The notes: a model not told the origin generated them from the sequence alone. Counted from the stretch's first letter, positions 9,006-17,751 are shown. The stretch: 64,000 nt of DNA from Qipengyuania sediminis (GCF_004358425.1 NZ_CP037948.1:1674001-1738000); one strand, 5' to 3'. Numbers and translations are program-made.

Positions 9006-9902
9006 ATGCGTCAATTGCTCACTCCCCGCGTTATCGGCGTCCTCGTCGGGCTGTTCTTCGTCGTCGCCGCGTTGTGGGGCCTCATCCAGGGCATCGGCGC
9101 GGTGGTCGGCCAGGGGTACCTCAAGGAAAAGACGGTGGAGCACGAGTTTCACCTTTATCCCGCCAATCACGATTTTGCCTTCGACGGGCCCTTCGGCAAA
9201 TGGGATACGCGTCAGCTTCAGCGCGGCCTCAAGGTCTATGATGAGGTCTGCGCCGCTTGCCACAGCCTCAAATATGTCGCCTTCCGCGATCTCGCCGCGC
9301 TTGGCCTCACCGAAGGGCAGATCAAGGCCTATGCCGCAAAGAAGGTGGTCCCGGGTATCGATCCGGTGACGGGCGAGACGACCACTCGCCCGGGCCTTCC
9401 CACCGATTACTTCCCCTCGCCTTACCCCAATGCGATCGCGGCGGCGGCGGCGAATAACAACGCCATCCCGCCCGATCTTTCGCTGATGACCAAGGCGCGG
9501 AACGACGGGACGAACTACGTCGCTTCGCTGCTGATGGGTTACCGGAGTCAGCAGGGCTACAAGAACGAGGAAGGCAAGGAGCTGTTGAAGGAGTTCCCTG
9601 AAGCGAAGACGGGGCCGGGGCTTTACTTCAACCCCTACTTCCACAGCCTCAATCTCGCGATGGCGCCCCCGCTGACGACCGAGGGCCAGGTGACCTTCGA
9701 CGATGGCACGCGCGCGACCATCCCGCAGATGTCGAAGGACGTCGCCGCCTTCCTCACCTGGACTGCGGAGCCCAATCTCGTGAAGCGCCGCCAGACCGGC
9801 TGGGCGGTGCTTGTGTTCCTGCTGTTCGCGACGGTGCTGGCCTATCTCTCCAAGGAACAGATCTGGTCGGCGGTGAAGCCCAAGAAGAAGCGCGACGCCT
9901 GA
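9006..9902 (+). CDS. petC: Cytochrome c1 of the bc1 complex
   Basis: A 298-residue membrane-anchored c-type cytochrome that passes electrons from the Rieske centre to cytochrome c. The heme motif CAACH is at residues 82-86. An N-terminal hydrophobic segment (about 8-33) may be cleaved or retained, and a C-terminal anchor lies in TGWAVLVFLLFATVLAYL. The axial Met is probably in the NLAMAPPL segment. Third gene of the operon; apt begins 16 bp after its stop and may be cotranscribed. Confidence 0.96.
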   Translation: MRQLLTPRVIGVLVGLFFVVAALWGLIQGIGAVVGQGYLKEKTVEHEFHLYPANHDFAFDGPFGKWDTRQLQRGLKVYDEVCAACHSLKYVAFRDLAALGLTEGQIKAYAAKKVVPGIDPVTGETTTRPGLPTDYFPSPYPNAIAAAAANNNAIPPDLSLMTKARNDGTNYVASLLMGYRSQQGYKNEEGKELLKEFPEAKTGPGLYFNPYFHSLNLAMAPPLTTEGQVTFDDGTRATIPQMSKDVAAFLTWTAEPNLVKRRQTGWAVLVFLLFATVLAYLSKEQIWSAVKPKKKRDA

Positions 9903-9918
9903 TTTCGCTCGCAGGAGA

Positions 9919-10455
9919 ATGACCCCCGCTGCGCTCGCCGCGCTGGTCCGCACGGTGCCCGGTTTCCCCGCCCCGGGCGTCCAGTTCCGCGACATCACCA
10001 CGCTGATAGCGCATGGCGAAGGTTTCGCCGCCACCGTCGCCTGGCTCGCCGAACGGGCGCGTGGCTGCGGTGCCGGAGCGATCGCAGGGATGGAGGCACG
10101 CGGCTTCATATTCGGCGCAGCAGTCGCGGCGCAGCTCGGCCTTGGCTTCCTGCCCCTGCGCAAGCCGGGCAAGCTCCCCGTCCCCGCCATCGGCGCGGAT
10201 TATTCGCTCGAATACGGCACCGACCGGCTTGAAATGGACCCGGGGGCGGTCACTTCTGGACAGCGCGTCGTTATCGTTGACGACCTTATCGCGACCGGCG
10301 GGACGGCCTGCGCCGCCGCAGCGCTCTTGCGCCTGGCCGGGGCGGAGGCAGCCCATGCGTTGTTCGTGATCGACCTCCCGGACCTGGGCGGAATGCGAGC
10401 GCTGGCGAGGGTAGGAGTTACCGCTGAGGCCCTGATGGAATTTCCCGGGCACTAG
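9919..10455 (+). CDS. apt: Adenine phosphoribosyltransferase
   Basis: A 178-residue purine-salvage enzyme making AMP from adenine and PRPP in the cytoplasm. The N-terminal VPGFPAPGVQFRDITTL and the PRPP-binding loop VVIVDDLIATGGT are both typical of Apt. The ATG follows AGGAGA closely. Its place after petABC suggests readthrough from that operon; no separate promoter is evident in the 16-bp spacer. Confidence 0.95.
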   Translation: MTPAALAALVRTVPGFPAPGVQFRDITTLIAHGEGFAATVAWLAERARGCGAGAIAGMEARGFIFGAAVAAQLGLGFLPLRKPGKLPVPAIGADYSLEYGTDRLEMDPGAVTSGQRVVIVDDLIATGGTACAAAALLRLAGAEAAHALFVIDLPDLGGMRALARVGVTAEALMEFPGH

Positions 10456-10515
10456 GCCGCCTGCAACGCCATGATTGACGCGCCCCGCCCAACGGTGGCA
10501 TCTCGGCGCGGCCGA

Positions 10516-10589
10516 GCGGGTATAGCATAGTGGTAATGCTCCAGCCTTCCAAGCTGGCTAGAGGGGTTCGATTCCCCTTACCCGCTCCA
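10516..10589 (+). tRNA. tRNA-Gly (anticodon TCC)
   Basis: Folds as a complete cloverleaf: acceptor GCGGGTA (10516-10522) pairs with TACCCGC (10579-10585). The anticodon loop is CTTCCAA with TCC, the T-arm is GGGGTTCGATTCCCC, and CCA is encoded. A hairpin of the AAACCC...GGGTTT type follows immediately, then a copy of the structured repeat. Confidence 0.97.
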
Positions 10590-10615
10590 AACCCGCTGAA
10601 AGCGGATTTGGGTTT
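10589..10615 (+). terminator. Hairpin after tRNA-Gly(TCC)
   Basis: AAACCCGCT pairs with AGCGG and GGGTTT around a small loop, with a bulge. A weak T-run (GGGTTTCT) follows, so this is a plausible intrinsic terminator or processing hairpin. Confidence 0.4.
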
Positions 10616-10624
10616 CTGACTTTC

Positions 10625-10717
10625 GTTCGCCCCTCCGGGCGAGCGTCCTCGACGCTATCCCTTCGCTTCGTTCAGGGCATCTGCGGGCGCGGGTTCGCGC
10701 TTGCGGCCTTCGGCCGT
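10625..10717 (+). repeat. Structured repeat, copy A (downstream of tRNA-Gly)
   Basis: Starts 35 nt after the tRNA 3' end. Stem 1 is 10625-10632/10637-10644, followed by the conserved linker GTCCTCGACGCTATCC, a weak stem 2, the block CTGCGGG, stem 3 (GCGCG-GGTT-CGCGC, 10687-10700) and stem 4 (10703-10708/10712-10717). Copies B, C and D share the linker and layout with different stem sequences. Confidence 0.7.
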
Positions 10718-10749
10718 ATCGCCGAAATTGGTCAGGCTCGGTGGGGTCT

Positions 10750-10848
10750 GGTCCGCGACCAGCGGACCCAGAGCGCGACTGCGCCCCCGCAGGTGCTCCG
10801 AGCGTAGCGAGGAAACAGTGCCGAGGACGTCCGCCCGGAGGGGCAGAC
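10750..10848 (-). repeat. Structured repeat, copy B (downstream of tRNA-Leu(GAG))
   Basis: Reads on the minus strand from 10848, 40 nt after the tRNA-Leu 3' end. Stem 1 is GTCTGCCC/GGGCGGAC, the linker is GTCCTCGGCACTGTTTCC, the block is CACCTGCGGG, stem 3 is GCGC-AGTC-GCGC, and stem 4 is GGTCCGC/GCGGACC (10750-10768). It converges on copy A, so the pair also forms a long imperfect inverted repeat. Confidence 0.7.
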
Positions 10849-10865
10849 GGAAAGCAGGAAATCGA

Positions 10866-10888
10866 GTTTCCTGCCGCCGGCAGGAAAC
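10866..10888 (-). terminator. Perfect hairpin directly after tRNA-Leu(GAG)
   Basis: Ten perfect base pairs (GTTTCCTGCC/GGCAGGAAAC) with a 3-nt loop begin right after the encoded CCA. No long T-run follows, so it may act in processing as much as in termination. Confidence 0.5.
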
Positions 10889-10975
10889 TGGTGCGGTCGA
10901 GAAGACTCGAACTTCCACGGGCTTTCGCCCACAACGACCTCAACGTTGCGCGTCTACCAATTCCGCCACGACCGC
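10889..10975 (-). tRNA. tRNA-Leu (anticodon GAG)
   Basis: An 87-nt class II tRNA. Acceptor GCGGTCG (10975-10969) pairs with CGACCGC. The anticodon arm CAACG-TTGAGGT-CGTTG gives GAG. A long variable arm (GTGGGCGAAAGCCCGT) and encoded CCA are present. Confidence 0.96.
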
Positions 10976-11053
10976 ACATGGAGCTGGAGAGGGAAAGAGG
11001 CCCCAATCCGGTAGGAGCGCGCCCCTAGCAAGCAGCGTTTCCCGCCGCAAGTA

Positions 11054-11911
11054 TCAGCGCGGCGCCCAGCCTATATCGGCGTAATAGGCAGAGCGCGGTA
11101 CGTCGGTCATCGCCTCGTTGATCGTCATCGCTTCGCCAGGCGCGAGTTCGCGCTGAGGGGGGATCAACTCCCAGCTGTAGACCACGCGCCGCCGCGCGTC
11201 GCGCAGCACGATGAGGAGCGGGGGGACACGCTTGGTCTCGCGCGTTTCGTTGGTCACCACCACGCGGGCGCCGAAGAATTCCGCGCCATTGGGCAGCCGC
11301 CGGCGCTCCTGCTCCTGCGGCGGGAATTCGACCTTGAGGCCAGGATCGGCCCCGAACAGCGGCCGTTCGACCGGGAACCAGGACGGCGTGCCGAGAGTGG
11401 CCATCGCCACCACTGCGGCCAACGCCAGCGCCGCGAAGATCCCCGCCCCCCAGGTCAGCCAGCGCAGCCAATTTCGGCGCGGGCGGAACGGCGGTGCATG
11501 GTCGAATTGCGAAGCCTCGTCGTATTCCTCCACCGGCTGCGGGGCAGAGGCCCGGGCGGACCATCCGAGCGGCGGCGTAGCTTCGGGGGCAGCGTCGGCC
11601 TCGGGAACATCATCCGTCGCGGGTGCACCCGCCCCTTCGGTTTCCTCTACCCAGGCTGGCGAAACCGGCGGCTGCGTGCCCCCCTCCAGGGGTTGCGCCG
11701 GGGCGGGCGCAGGCGCGGGGGTGGGGCGGGGCGCGGGAGGCGCTTCTCGGATCGGGGCGCCATAGGCCGCGGCGATCGGTTCGGCCAGTTCGGGACCGTC
11801 CTGGAACCAGCTGTGCTTGCATTTGGCACAGCGCACCGTGCGCCCTTCGACGCCGATCGCGCTGTCGGGCACGACATAGCGCGTGGCGCACGCGGGACAG
11901 GCGATGATCAT
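11054..11911 (-). CDS. MJ0042-type zinc-ribbon membrane protein
   Basis: A 285-residue protein. An N-terminal zinc ribbon (CPAC at 5-8 and CAKC at about 28-31) matches the MJ0042 finger family. A long Pro/Ala/Glu-rich linker follows, then one transmembrane helix (about 155-177), then a C-terminal domain resembling those of DUF3426-type proteins. The role is unknown; such proteins are common next to cell-division genes in alphaproteobacteria. It is transcribed divergently from ftsE with 146 bp between starts. Confidence 0.8.
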   Translation of the reverse strand: MIIACPACATRYVVPDSAIGVEGRTVRCAKCKHSWFQDGPELAEPIAAAYGAPIREAPPAPRPTPAPAPAPAQPLEGGTQPPVSPAWVEETEGAGAPATDDVPEADAAPEATPPLGWSARASAPQPVEEYDEASQFDHAPPFRPRRNWLRWLTWGAGIFAALALAAVVAMATLGTPSWFPVERPLFGADPGLKVEFPPQEQERRRLPNGAEFFGARVVVTNETRETKRVPPLLIVLRDARRRVVYSWELIPPQRELAPGEAMTINEAMTDVPRSAYYADIGWAPR

Positions 11912-12057
11912 GCTGGCACCGGCTTATGCCTCGCAGCACAGGGTCACAAGCGCCGCGCTTGTCTACACCGCCCACGCCCCGCCTTTTTTCCACATCAACC
12001 CATGGCTATAGCCCCGCGGATGATCCGCACCGCCCCCTTCCTCCTCAACCTAGTGCG

Positions 12058-12786
12058 ATGACCGGCGCGGGGGGCGATATTGTGCGGTTCGACAATGTCG
12101 GGCTGCGCTACGGCACCGGGGCGGAGATCCTGTCCGATCTCTCCTTCACGCTTCACGCCGGGCGGTTCTACTTTCTGACCGGCGCGAGCGGGGCGGGCAA
12201 GACCACGCTGCTGAAGTTGCTCTACCTCGCGCAGCGGCCGTCACGGGGGGGCATCCGCATGTTCGGCGGCGATGTCATCACCCTGCCGCGCGAGCGGTTG
12301 CCGATGCTGCGGCGGCGGCTTGGCGTCGTATTCCAGGACTTCCGCCTCGTGGCCCATCTCTCCGCCTTCGACAATGTCGCCTTGCCGCTGCGCCTGTCGG
12401 GCATTGCCGAAGCGGAATTACGCCAGCCGGTCGCCGATATGCTCGATTGGGTCGGGCTTGGCGCCAGGGCCGACGCGCGGCCTGCCACACTCTCGGGCGG
12501 AGAGCAGCAGCGCGTTGCTATCGCCCGGGCCGTGATCGCGCGGCCCGAGCTCTTGGTGGCCGACGAGCCCACCGGCAATGTCGATCCTGAGATGGCGCTG
12601 AAGCTGCTGCGGCTGATGGAAGCACTCGGCCGGCTCGGCACTACAGTGGTGGTGGCAACGCACGACGTGCAATTGCTGCGTCAGGTGCCGGATTCGCTTA
12701 TCATGCGGCTCGATCGCGGGCGGCTTGCCGATCCCACAGGGGCGCTGCGCTACCCGCCCCGCCAAGCCGAGGGGGCCATGCCATGA
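12058..12786 (+). CDS. ftsE: Cell-division ATP-binding protein FtsE
   Basis: A 242-residue ABC ATPase. Walker A is GASGAGKTT, the signature is [14 protein letters not shown], Walker B is [10 protein letters not shown], and the H-loop His is in VVVATHDVQ. With FtsX it regulates periplasmic peptidoglycan hydrolysis at the septum. ATG 12058 is chosen because the family domain starts within a few residues; longer frames upstream are not conserved-looking. Overlaps ftsX by 4 bp (ATGA). Confidence 0.92.
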   Translation: MTGAGGDIVRFDNVGLRYGTGAEILSDLSFTLHAGRFYFLTGASGAGKTTLLKLLYLAQRPSRGGIRMFGGDVITLPRERLPMLRRRLGVVFQDFRLVAHLSAFDNVALPLRLSGIAEAELRQPVADMLDWVGLGARADARPATLSGGEQQRVAIARAVIARPELLVADEPTGNVDPEMALKLLRLMEALGRLGTTVVVATHDVQLLRQVPDSLIMRLDRGRLADPTGALRYPPRQAEGAMP

Positions 12787-13706
12787 GGCGACCGCCGGTC
12801 TTCGCAGGTGCCCGGGGTCTCGCCTTCAGCCGGAAGGCAGGTGCCGAGGTGCTGCCGCGCGCGCGGCTGCGCGGCCCAATGCCGTGGGTCATCGCGATCA
12901 TGGTGGCGCTGAGCGTGCTGGCGACGGGCGGAGCGCTCGCGCTCGCCAACTTCGCCGCCCGTGCCGAGGCGGGGCTGGCGGGCGGGCTGACGGTCCAGAT
13001 CGTCGAGGCCGAGCCCGCGGTACGCGATGCGCGGCAGCGCGCGGTGCTGCGTCTGCTCGAAACCGATCCCGATGTCGCCGCCACCGCGCCGGTCGCCCCC
13101 GAGAAACTTGCTACCCTGGTCGAGCCTTGGCTCGGCGACAGCGCGCGCGGCGCCGGGCTCACGATGCCGGCGCTTATCGAGGTGCGCCTTGCCCCCGCGG
13201 CCGGCGGTGATGTGCTGCCCCGGCTGAGCGCCGCACTCGCCCGCGTCGCGCCCGGCGCGCGGGTCGATGCCGATGCGGCCTGGCTCGGCCCGGTGTTCGA
13301 CGCGATCGACGCGCTGCGCTGGCTGGCGGCAGCGCTGCTCGTGCTGCTGACCCTGGCGAGCGCGGCGGCGGTCTGGCTCGCGGCGCGCAATGCTTTCGAC
13401 GTCAACCGCGCCACCATCGAGATCGTGCACCATCTGGGTGCAAGCGACGCCCAGATCGCCGCACTCTTCCAGCGCTGGGTCCTGGGCGGCGCGCTCCTTG
13501 GCGGGCTCATCGGCCTGGCGCTCGGGGCGGGAGCCCTGGCGCTGCTCGGCCGGCGTTTCGCCGCGCTCCAATCCGGCACGCTCGCCAATGGCGCGCTGGC
13601 GCCCGGCGACTGGTTGCTGGTCGCCGCGGTGCCCGCCATAACCGCACTGGTCGCGCTGGTCACCGCGCGCGGGACGGTGATGGCGCGATTGAGAGCGATG
13701 CTGTGA
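12783..13706 (+). CDS. ftsX: Cell-division permease-like protein FtsX
   Basis: A 307-residue inner-membrane partner of FtsE. TM1 is about residues 34-57, followed by a periplasmic domain (about 60-175). Three C-terminal helices lie at about 178-200, 236-258 and 277-298, the usual FtsX topology. Sequence is poorly conserved in this family, so the call rests on topology and coupling to ftsE. Its stop overlaps the GTG of the next gene. Confidence 0.9.
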   Translation: MRRPPVFAGARGLAFSRKAGAEVLPRARLRGPMPWVIAIMVALSVLATGGALALANFAARAEAGLAGGLTVQIVEAEPAVRDARQRAVLRLLETDPDVAATAPVAPEKLATLVEPWLGDSARGAGLTMPALIEVRLAPAAGGDVLPRLSAALARVAPGARVDADAAWLGPVFDAIDALRWLAAALLVLLTLASAAAVWLAARNAFDVNRATIEIVHHLGASDAQIAALFQRWVLGGALLGGLIGLALGAGALALLGRRFAALQSGTLANGALAPGDWLLVAAVPAITALVALVTARGTVMARLRAML

Positions 13707-14242
13707 TTGCGCGCCTCGCCGGCTTCATCGCCCTGTTCTACGCCATTGGTTTCCTGCTTTTCGCGGTGACCCTCCCCACGCCGGTCGGCCACCTGCGAAC
13801 CGATGCGGTGCTGGTGCCCACCGGCGGGCCGGGCCGGATCGCGCGCGGGCTCGAGGTGTTGCGAGACGGGGATGCACGCCGCATGTTCGTTTCCGGCGTC
13901 GACCGCGAGGTGACGGCGAACGAGTTCGCGAGCGAGTTCGGAGTCCGCAGCCGCGAGATGCGCTGCTGCGTCACGCTCGGCTATCTCGCGGTCGATACGC
14001 GCAGCAACGCGGGCGAGGCGGCGCAGTGGATGCAGACGAACGATGTGCGCACCGTCCGCCTCGTCACCACCGATTGGCACATGCGCCGCGCCGCGGCGGA
14101 GCTGCGCAACTCCCTCCCCGCCACGGTCCGGGTGATCGAGGATGCGGTGCCGTCGAACCCGGCGCTTGGGCAATTGTTCCTTGAATACAACAAGCTTCTG
14201 GCGGCGGTCGCAACGCGAGGCTGGTGGGACGGCGGGCCATGA
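13703..14242 (+). CDS. YdcF/DUF218-family membrane protein
   Basis: A 179-residue protein with one N-terminal hydrophobic segment (about 5-24) and a DUF218 domain. It contains DAVLVPTGGPGRIARGLEVL, the MFVSGVDREV strand, and VTTDWHMRRAA near the end. The family includes SanA/ElyC/YdcF proteins linked to envelope integrity; the reaction is unknown. GTG 13703 overlaps the ftsX stop. It overlaps plsC by 4 bp, so ftsE-ftsX-ydcF-plsC form one coupled string. Confidence 0.85.
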   Translation: MIARLAGFIALFYAIGFLLFAVTLPTPVGHLRTDAVLVPTGGPGRIARGLEVLRDGDARRMFVSGVDREVTANEFASEFGVRSREMRCCVTLGYLAVDTRSNAGEAAQWMQTNDVRTVRLVTTDWHMRRAAAELRNSLPATVRVIEDAVPSNPALGQLFLEYNKLLAAVATRGWWDGGP

Positions 14243-14919
14243 TCTTGCTGCGCAACCTTGCCTTCTACCTTGCCTTCTACGGCGGTTCGATCTTCGTGAC
14301 TGCGGCCGCCTTTGCCACCCGCAACCGCGATCAGCGTGTCTTCCGCGCCTGCGTCCACGCCTGGAGCCGGATGCACCGCTGGTGCGCCCGCGTCCTCCTC
14401 GGCGCGCCGGTGCGGGTGGAGGGTGCGGCCCCAAACGAAGCGGTGCTCTACGCGGTCAAGCACGAAAGTTTCTTCGAGGCGATCGACACGCTCACTCAAT
14501 TTCACCTGCCGGCGGTGCTCGCCAAGGCCGAGCTGTTCCGCATTCCCGGCTGGGGCAAGGCGGCGCGCGCTTACGGCCTCATCGAGGTGGACCGGGAGGC
14601 GGGGGCGAAGGCGCTGATGGCGATGATGCGCGAGGCCAAGGCAGCCATTGCCGCGGGCCGCCCGCTGGTGATCTTTCCGGAAGGAACGCGTGTCCCGCAT
14701 GGCGAAACGCGCACCCTCCAGGCGGGCTTCGCAGGGCTCTACAAGGTGCTCGGCCTACCGGTGATTCCGGTCGCAGTAGACAGCGGGCCGACTTATCATC
14801 GCTGGCTGAAGCGCTCCCGGCCGATCACCTATCGCTTCGCCGAAGCGATCCCGCCGGGCCTGCCGCGCGAAGCGATCGAGGCGCGGGTGACCGAAGCGAT
14901 CAACGCGCTGAACCGCTAG
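14239..14919 (+). CDS. plsC: 1-acyl-sn-glycerol-3-phosphate acyltransferase
   Basis: A 226-residue membrane acyltransferase making phosphatidic acid from lysophosphatidic acid. A hydrophobic N-terminus (about 5-26) precedes block I, KHESFFEAID, with catalytic H75 and E80 (HX4E where many members have HX4D). Block III is FPEGTR, and VIPVAVDSG is block IV. ATG 14239 overlaps the preceding stop (ATGA). The 3' end overlaps the convergent hisC gene by 20 bp. Confidence 0.9.
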   Translation: MILLRNLAFYLAFYGGSIFVTAAAFATRNRDQRVFRACVHAWSRMHRWCARVLLGAPVRVEGAAPNEAVLYAVKHESFFEAIDTLTQFHLPAVLAKAELFRIPGWGKAARAYGLIEVDREAGAKALMAMMREAKAAIAAGRPLVIFPEGTRVPHGETRTLQAGFAGLYKVLGLPVIPVAVDSGPTYHRWLKRSRPITYRFAEAIPPGLPREAIEARVTEAINALNR

Positions 14920-15994
14920 CTGCCTGGGCCAGGACTGCCGCAACCTCCGCCATCTGCGCCTCGGTCCCCATGGTGATGCGAAGCGCGTGGCCGAGGCCCT
15001 GGCCCGGCAGGTGGCGCACCGCGTAGCCCGCCGCCTCCAGCGCCGCCCGCGCCGCTTCGGCGGTCAGCGCGCCTTCGAACAGCACCAGCACGAAGTTCGC
15101 GCTGCTGGGTATCGCGCGCAGGCCATGATTGCCTAGCCTTGCGACCGCCGCTTCGAAGTCGCGCCGCACCGCCGCGTTGCGCTGCGCGGAGGCGCTTATG
15201 AATTCGGTGTCGCCAAGCGCCGCCAATGCCGCCCGCTGCCCGCCCGCGCTGACATTGAAGGCTCCGCGCAGCCGGTTGATGCCGCCGATCAGCCCCGGCG
15301 CGCCTGTCGCCCAGCCGACTCGCTCGCCGGCGAGACCGAAGACTTTCGAGAAGGTCCGCGTCACCAGCACGTTGTCGTGCCGCGCCGCCAGTGCCAGCCC
15401 GCCATCGTCCGCGCCCGCATATTCGGCATAAGCGTGGTCGATTACGAGCAAGACATGGCCCGGCAGCCCGGCGTGCAATCGGGCGATCTCCAGCGCGCTC
15501 AGCCGGCTGCCGACCGGGTTGTTGGGGTTGTCCACCAGCACGACCCGGGTGCGCGGCGTGACCGCGGCAAGCAGCGTTTCGGCCGAAGCGGCATAGTCGC
15601 GCGGTTCGGCGTGAACGCCCTGCGCCCCGACCTTCATCGCCAGCAGTGGATAGAGCGAGAAGGAGTAGCGCGGGAACACGACTTCGTCCCCCGGCCCGGC
15701 GAAGGCCTGCACCGCGCACTGCAGAAGCTCGCCCGATCCCGCACCGCACACGATCCGCGCGGGATCGATGCCATGCGCGGTTCCGATTGCGGCGCGCAGG
15801 GCCCGCGCATCCGGATCGGGGTAGTCGGCCGGATTGCGCGCCGCTGCCAGCGCCTCCAACGCCACCGGGCTGCAGCCATAGGGGTTCTCGTTCGCCGACA
15901 GCTTGACCAGCGGCGCACCATCCGCCCCCTCCGAGGCCCCAGGGGCATAGGGGCGGATCGCGGCGATCCAGGGCTTGAGAGAGGGTCCCGCCAT
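14900..15994 (-). CDS. hisC: Histidinol-phosphate aminotransferase (HisC family)
   Basis: A 364-residue fold-type I PLP aminotransferase. The N-terminal SLKPWIAAIRPYAPG is typical, with ANENPYG for substrate and the Schiff-base lysine in TRTFSKVFGLAGERVGW. It acts in histidine synthesis and often also on aromatic amino acids in alphaproteobacteria. ATG 15994 gives the normal N-terminus. A frame extending to 16042 would add a Cys/Pro-rich leader overlapping a degenerate REP-like stretch (about 16012-16036) and is unlikely. Divergent from metX. Confidence 0.9.
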   Translation of the reverse strand: MAGPSLKPWIAAIRPYAPGASEGADGAPLVKLSANENPYGCSPVALEALAAARNPADYPDPDARALRAAIGTAHGIDPARIVCGAGSGELLQCAVQAFAGPGDEVVFPRYSFSLYPLLAMKVGAQGVHAEPRDYAASAETLLAAVTPRTRVVLVDNPNNPVGSRLSALEIARLHAGLPGHVLLVIDHAYAEYAGADDGGLALAARHDNVLVTRTFSKVFGLAGERVGWATGAPGLIGGINRLRGAFNVSAGGQRAALAALGDTEFISASAQRNAAVRRDFEAAVARLGNHGLRAIPSSANFVLVLFEGALTAEAARAALEAAGYAVRHLPGQGLGHALRITMGTEAQMAEVAAVLAQAASGSAR

Positions 15995-16059
15995 GGCCTT
16001 CGCGCATGGCGGCAAAGCAGGGCTTCGACAAGGCTCGGGCAAGCCGGTAAGCGCTCCCG

Positions 16060-17148
16060 ATGGCCCTCGCGCATCGCGCCCTGACCCTGTCCAACCCGCT
16101 CCCTCTCGACGGCGGCGGCGCGCTTGAGCGGATCGACATCGCCTACGAGACCTATGGCGCGCTGGCCGCGGACAAGAGCAATGCGATCCTCGTCTGCCAT
16201 GCGCTGACCGGCGATCAATATGTCTCGGGCCGTCATCCCCTGACCGGCAAGCCCGGTTGGTGGGCGCGCATGGTGGGCCCGGGGCGTCCGATCGATACCG
16301 ACCGTTTTTACGTCATCTGCGCCAATGTCATCGGGAGCTGCATGGGCTCGACCGGCCCCGCCAGCCCCGCCGCCGATGGCGCGCCGCTGGCGATGCGCTT
16401 CCCGGTCATCACCATCCGCGACATGACCCGCGCCCATATCGCGCTGCTCGATGCGCTGGGCATCGAACGGCTCCATGGCGTGGTCGGCGGGTCGATGGGC
16501 GGGATGCAGGCGCTGAGCCTCGCCGCCAACTGGCCGGACCGCGCCCAACGCGTTCTCGCCATAGCCACCACCGCGCGCCATTCGGCGCAGAACATCGCCT
16601 TTCACGAGGTCGGGCGGCAGGCGATCATGGCCGATCCCAACTGGCGCGACGGGGCCTATTACGGCGGCCCGCCCCCCGCCGCCGGGCTCGCGGTCGCTCG
16701 CATGGCGGCGCATATCACGTACCTCAGCGAAGACGGCCTCACCGCCAAGTTCGGCCGCAACCTTCAGGACCGGGCGGCCAAGAGCTTCGGCTTCGATGCC
16801 GATTTTCAGGTCGAAAGCTATCTGCGCTATCAAGGCAGCGGCTTCACCAAGCGGTTCGATGCCAACAGCTACCTCTATATCACCCGCGCGATGGACTATT
16901 ACGACCTCGCCGAGGAAGCGGGCGGGCCGCTGGCCGAGGCTTTCGCTGGTACGCGGGCTCGGTTCTGCGTGGTGAGCTTCGACAGCGATTGGCTCTACCC
17001 GACTGTTGAGAGCCGCCACCTCGTTCATGCGCTCAACGCCGCGGGCGCGCCGGTCAGCTTCGTCGAGCTCTCCGGGCCGCACGGGCACGACAGCTTCCTG
17101 CTCGACGTGCCCGCGCTCGACCGGGTGGTCGCGGGCTTCCTCGCGTGA
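16060..17148 (+). CDS. metX: Homoserine O-acetyltransferase (MetX)
   Basis: A 362-residue alpha/beta-hydrolase acyltransferase that activates homoserine in methionine synthesis. The nucleophile S145 is in GGSMGGMQ. The catalytic Asp lies in [10 protein letters not shown] and the His in GPHGHDSFL. Length is standard. Some proteobacterial MetX enzymes use succinyl-CoA; the acyl donor is not settled by inspection. It overlaps metW by 4 bp, the common metXW pair. Confidence 0.94.
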   Translation: MALAHRALTLSNPLPLDGGGALERIDIAYETYGALAADKSNAILVCHALTGDQYVSGRHPLTGKPGWWARMVGPGRPIDTDRFYVICANVIGSCMGSTGPASPAADGAPLAMRFPVITIRDMTRAHIALLDALGIERLHGVVGGSMGGMQALSLAANWPDRAQRVLAIATTARHSAQNIAFHEVGRQAIMADPNWRDGAYYGGPPPAAGLAVARMAAHITYLSEDGLTAKFGRNLQDRAAKSFGFDADFQVESYLRYQGSGFTKRFDANSYLYITRAMDYYDLAEEAGGPLAEAFAGTRARFCVVSFDSDWLYPTVESRHLVHALNAAGAPVSFVELSGPHGHDSFLLDVPALDRVVAGFLA

Positions 17149-17732
17149 ATCTTCGGCCCGATCTTGCCACGATCGCGGCGCATATCGCGCCCGGCAGCCG
17201 CGTGCTCGACATCGGCTGCGGCGATGGTGCCCTCATCGCCTCCTTGCGTGACGAGAAAGGCGTCGATGCCCGCGGCATGGAGATAGATGGATGCCTGGTT
17301 GCCCGCTGCGTCGCGCGCGGCCTTAGCGTAGTCCAGGGCGATGCCGAGCGTGAGCTTACCGACTACCCCGATGCCGCTTTCGACTATGCCGTGCTCGGCC
17401 TGACGCTGCAGACCGCGCAGCGCCCCGATCTCCTGCTGGGCGAACTGATGCGGGTGGGCCGCACCGCCTTCGTCAGCTTTCCCAACTTCGCGCATTGGCG
17501 CACCCGCGCGGCGCTGCTGTGGCACGGGCGGATGCCGGTGACGCGCGCCCTGCCATCGAGCTGGTACGAGACGCGCAACATCCACCATGTCACCATCGCC
17601 GATTTCGAGGCGCTGGTGGGCGAGCGCAGCCTGGCAATCCGGCGGCGATGGTTCTTCGCTGGCGACCGCGGGCTCGCCGGCCCGGGCGCGAACTGGCGCG
17701 CCGAAATCGCGCTATACGAGTTGAGCGCTTAG
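17145..17732 (+). CDS. metW: Methionine biosynthesis protein MetW
   Basis: A 195-residue class I methyltransferase-fold protein with the SAM-binding motif VLDIGCGDG near residue 20. MetW is found directly after metX in many proteobacteria and is needed for, or stimulates, homoserine acylation; its own methyl acceptor is unknown. GTG 17145 overlaps the metX stop, and the conserved LRPDLATIA follows at once. No ATG lies earlier in frame. Confidence 0.92.
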   Translation: MNLRPDLATIAAHIAPGSRVLDIGCGDGALIASLRDEKGVDARGMEIDGCLVARCVARGLSVVQGDAERELTDYPDAAFDYAVLGLTLQTAQRPDLLLGELMRVGRTAFVSFPNFAHWRTRAALLWHGRMPVTRALPSSWYETRNIHHVTIADFEALVGERSLAIRRRWFFAGDRGLAGPGANWRAEIALYELSA

Positions 17733-17751
17733 CTGCGCCTCGCCTGAGCTG

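Noticed and set aside
7550..9007. 485-codon minus-strand frame over cytochrome b
   Set aside because: The product is His/Arg/Glu-rich with no family resemblance, and petB on the plus strand is unmistakable.
10589..10889. CRISPR array or tandem repeat between the two tRNAs
   Set aside because: The repeats are inverted, not direct, and differ in their stems. There are no regular spacers and no cas genes in the window.
12701..14434. 577-codon minus-strand frame over ftsX, ydcF and plsC
   Set aside because: Low-complexity Ala/Arg/Ser translation crossing three well-supported genes that are coupled by 4-bp overlaps.
16012..16042. N-terminal extension of hisC and a second REP copy
   Set aside because: The stretch GGCTTCGACAAGGCTCGGGC resembles the REP core only loosely and has no paired arm. 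The extended hisC N-terminus is not like the family.
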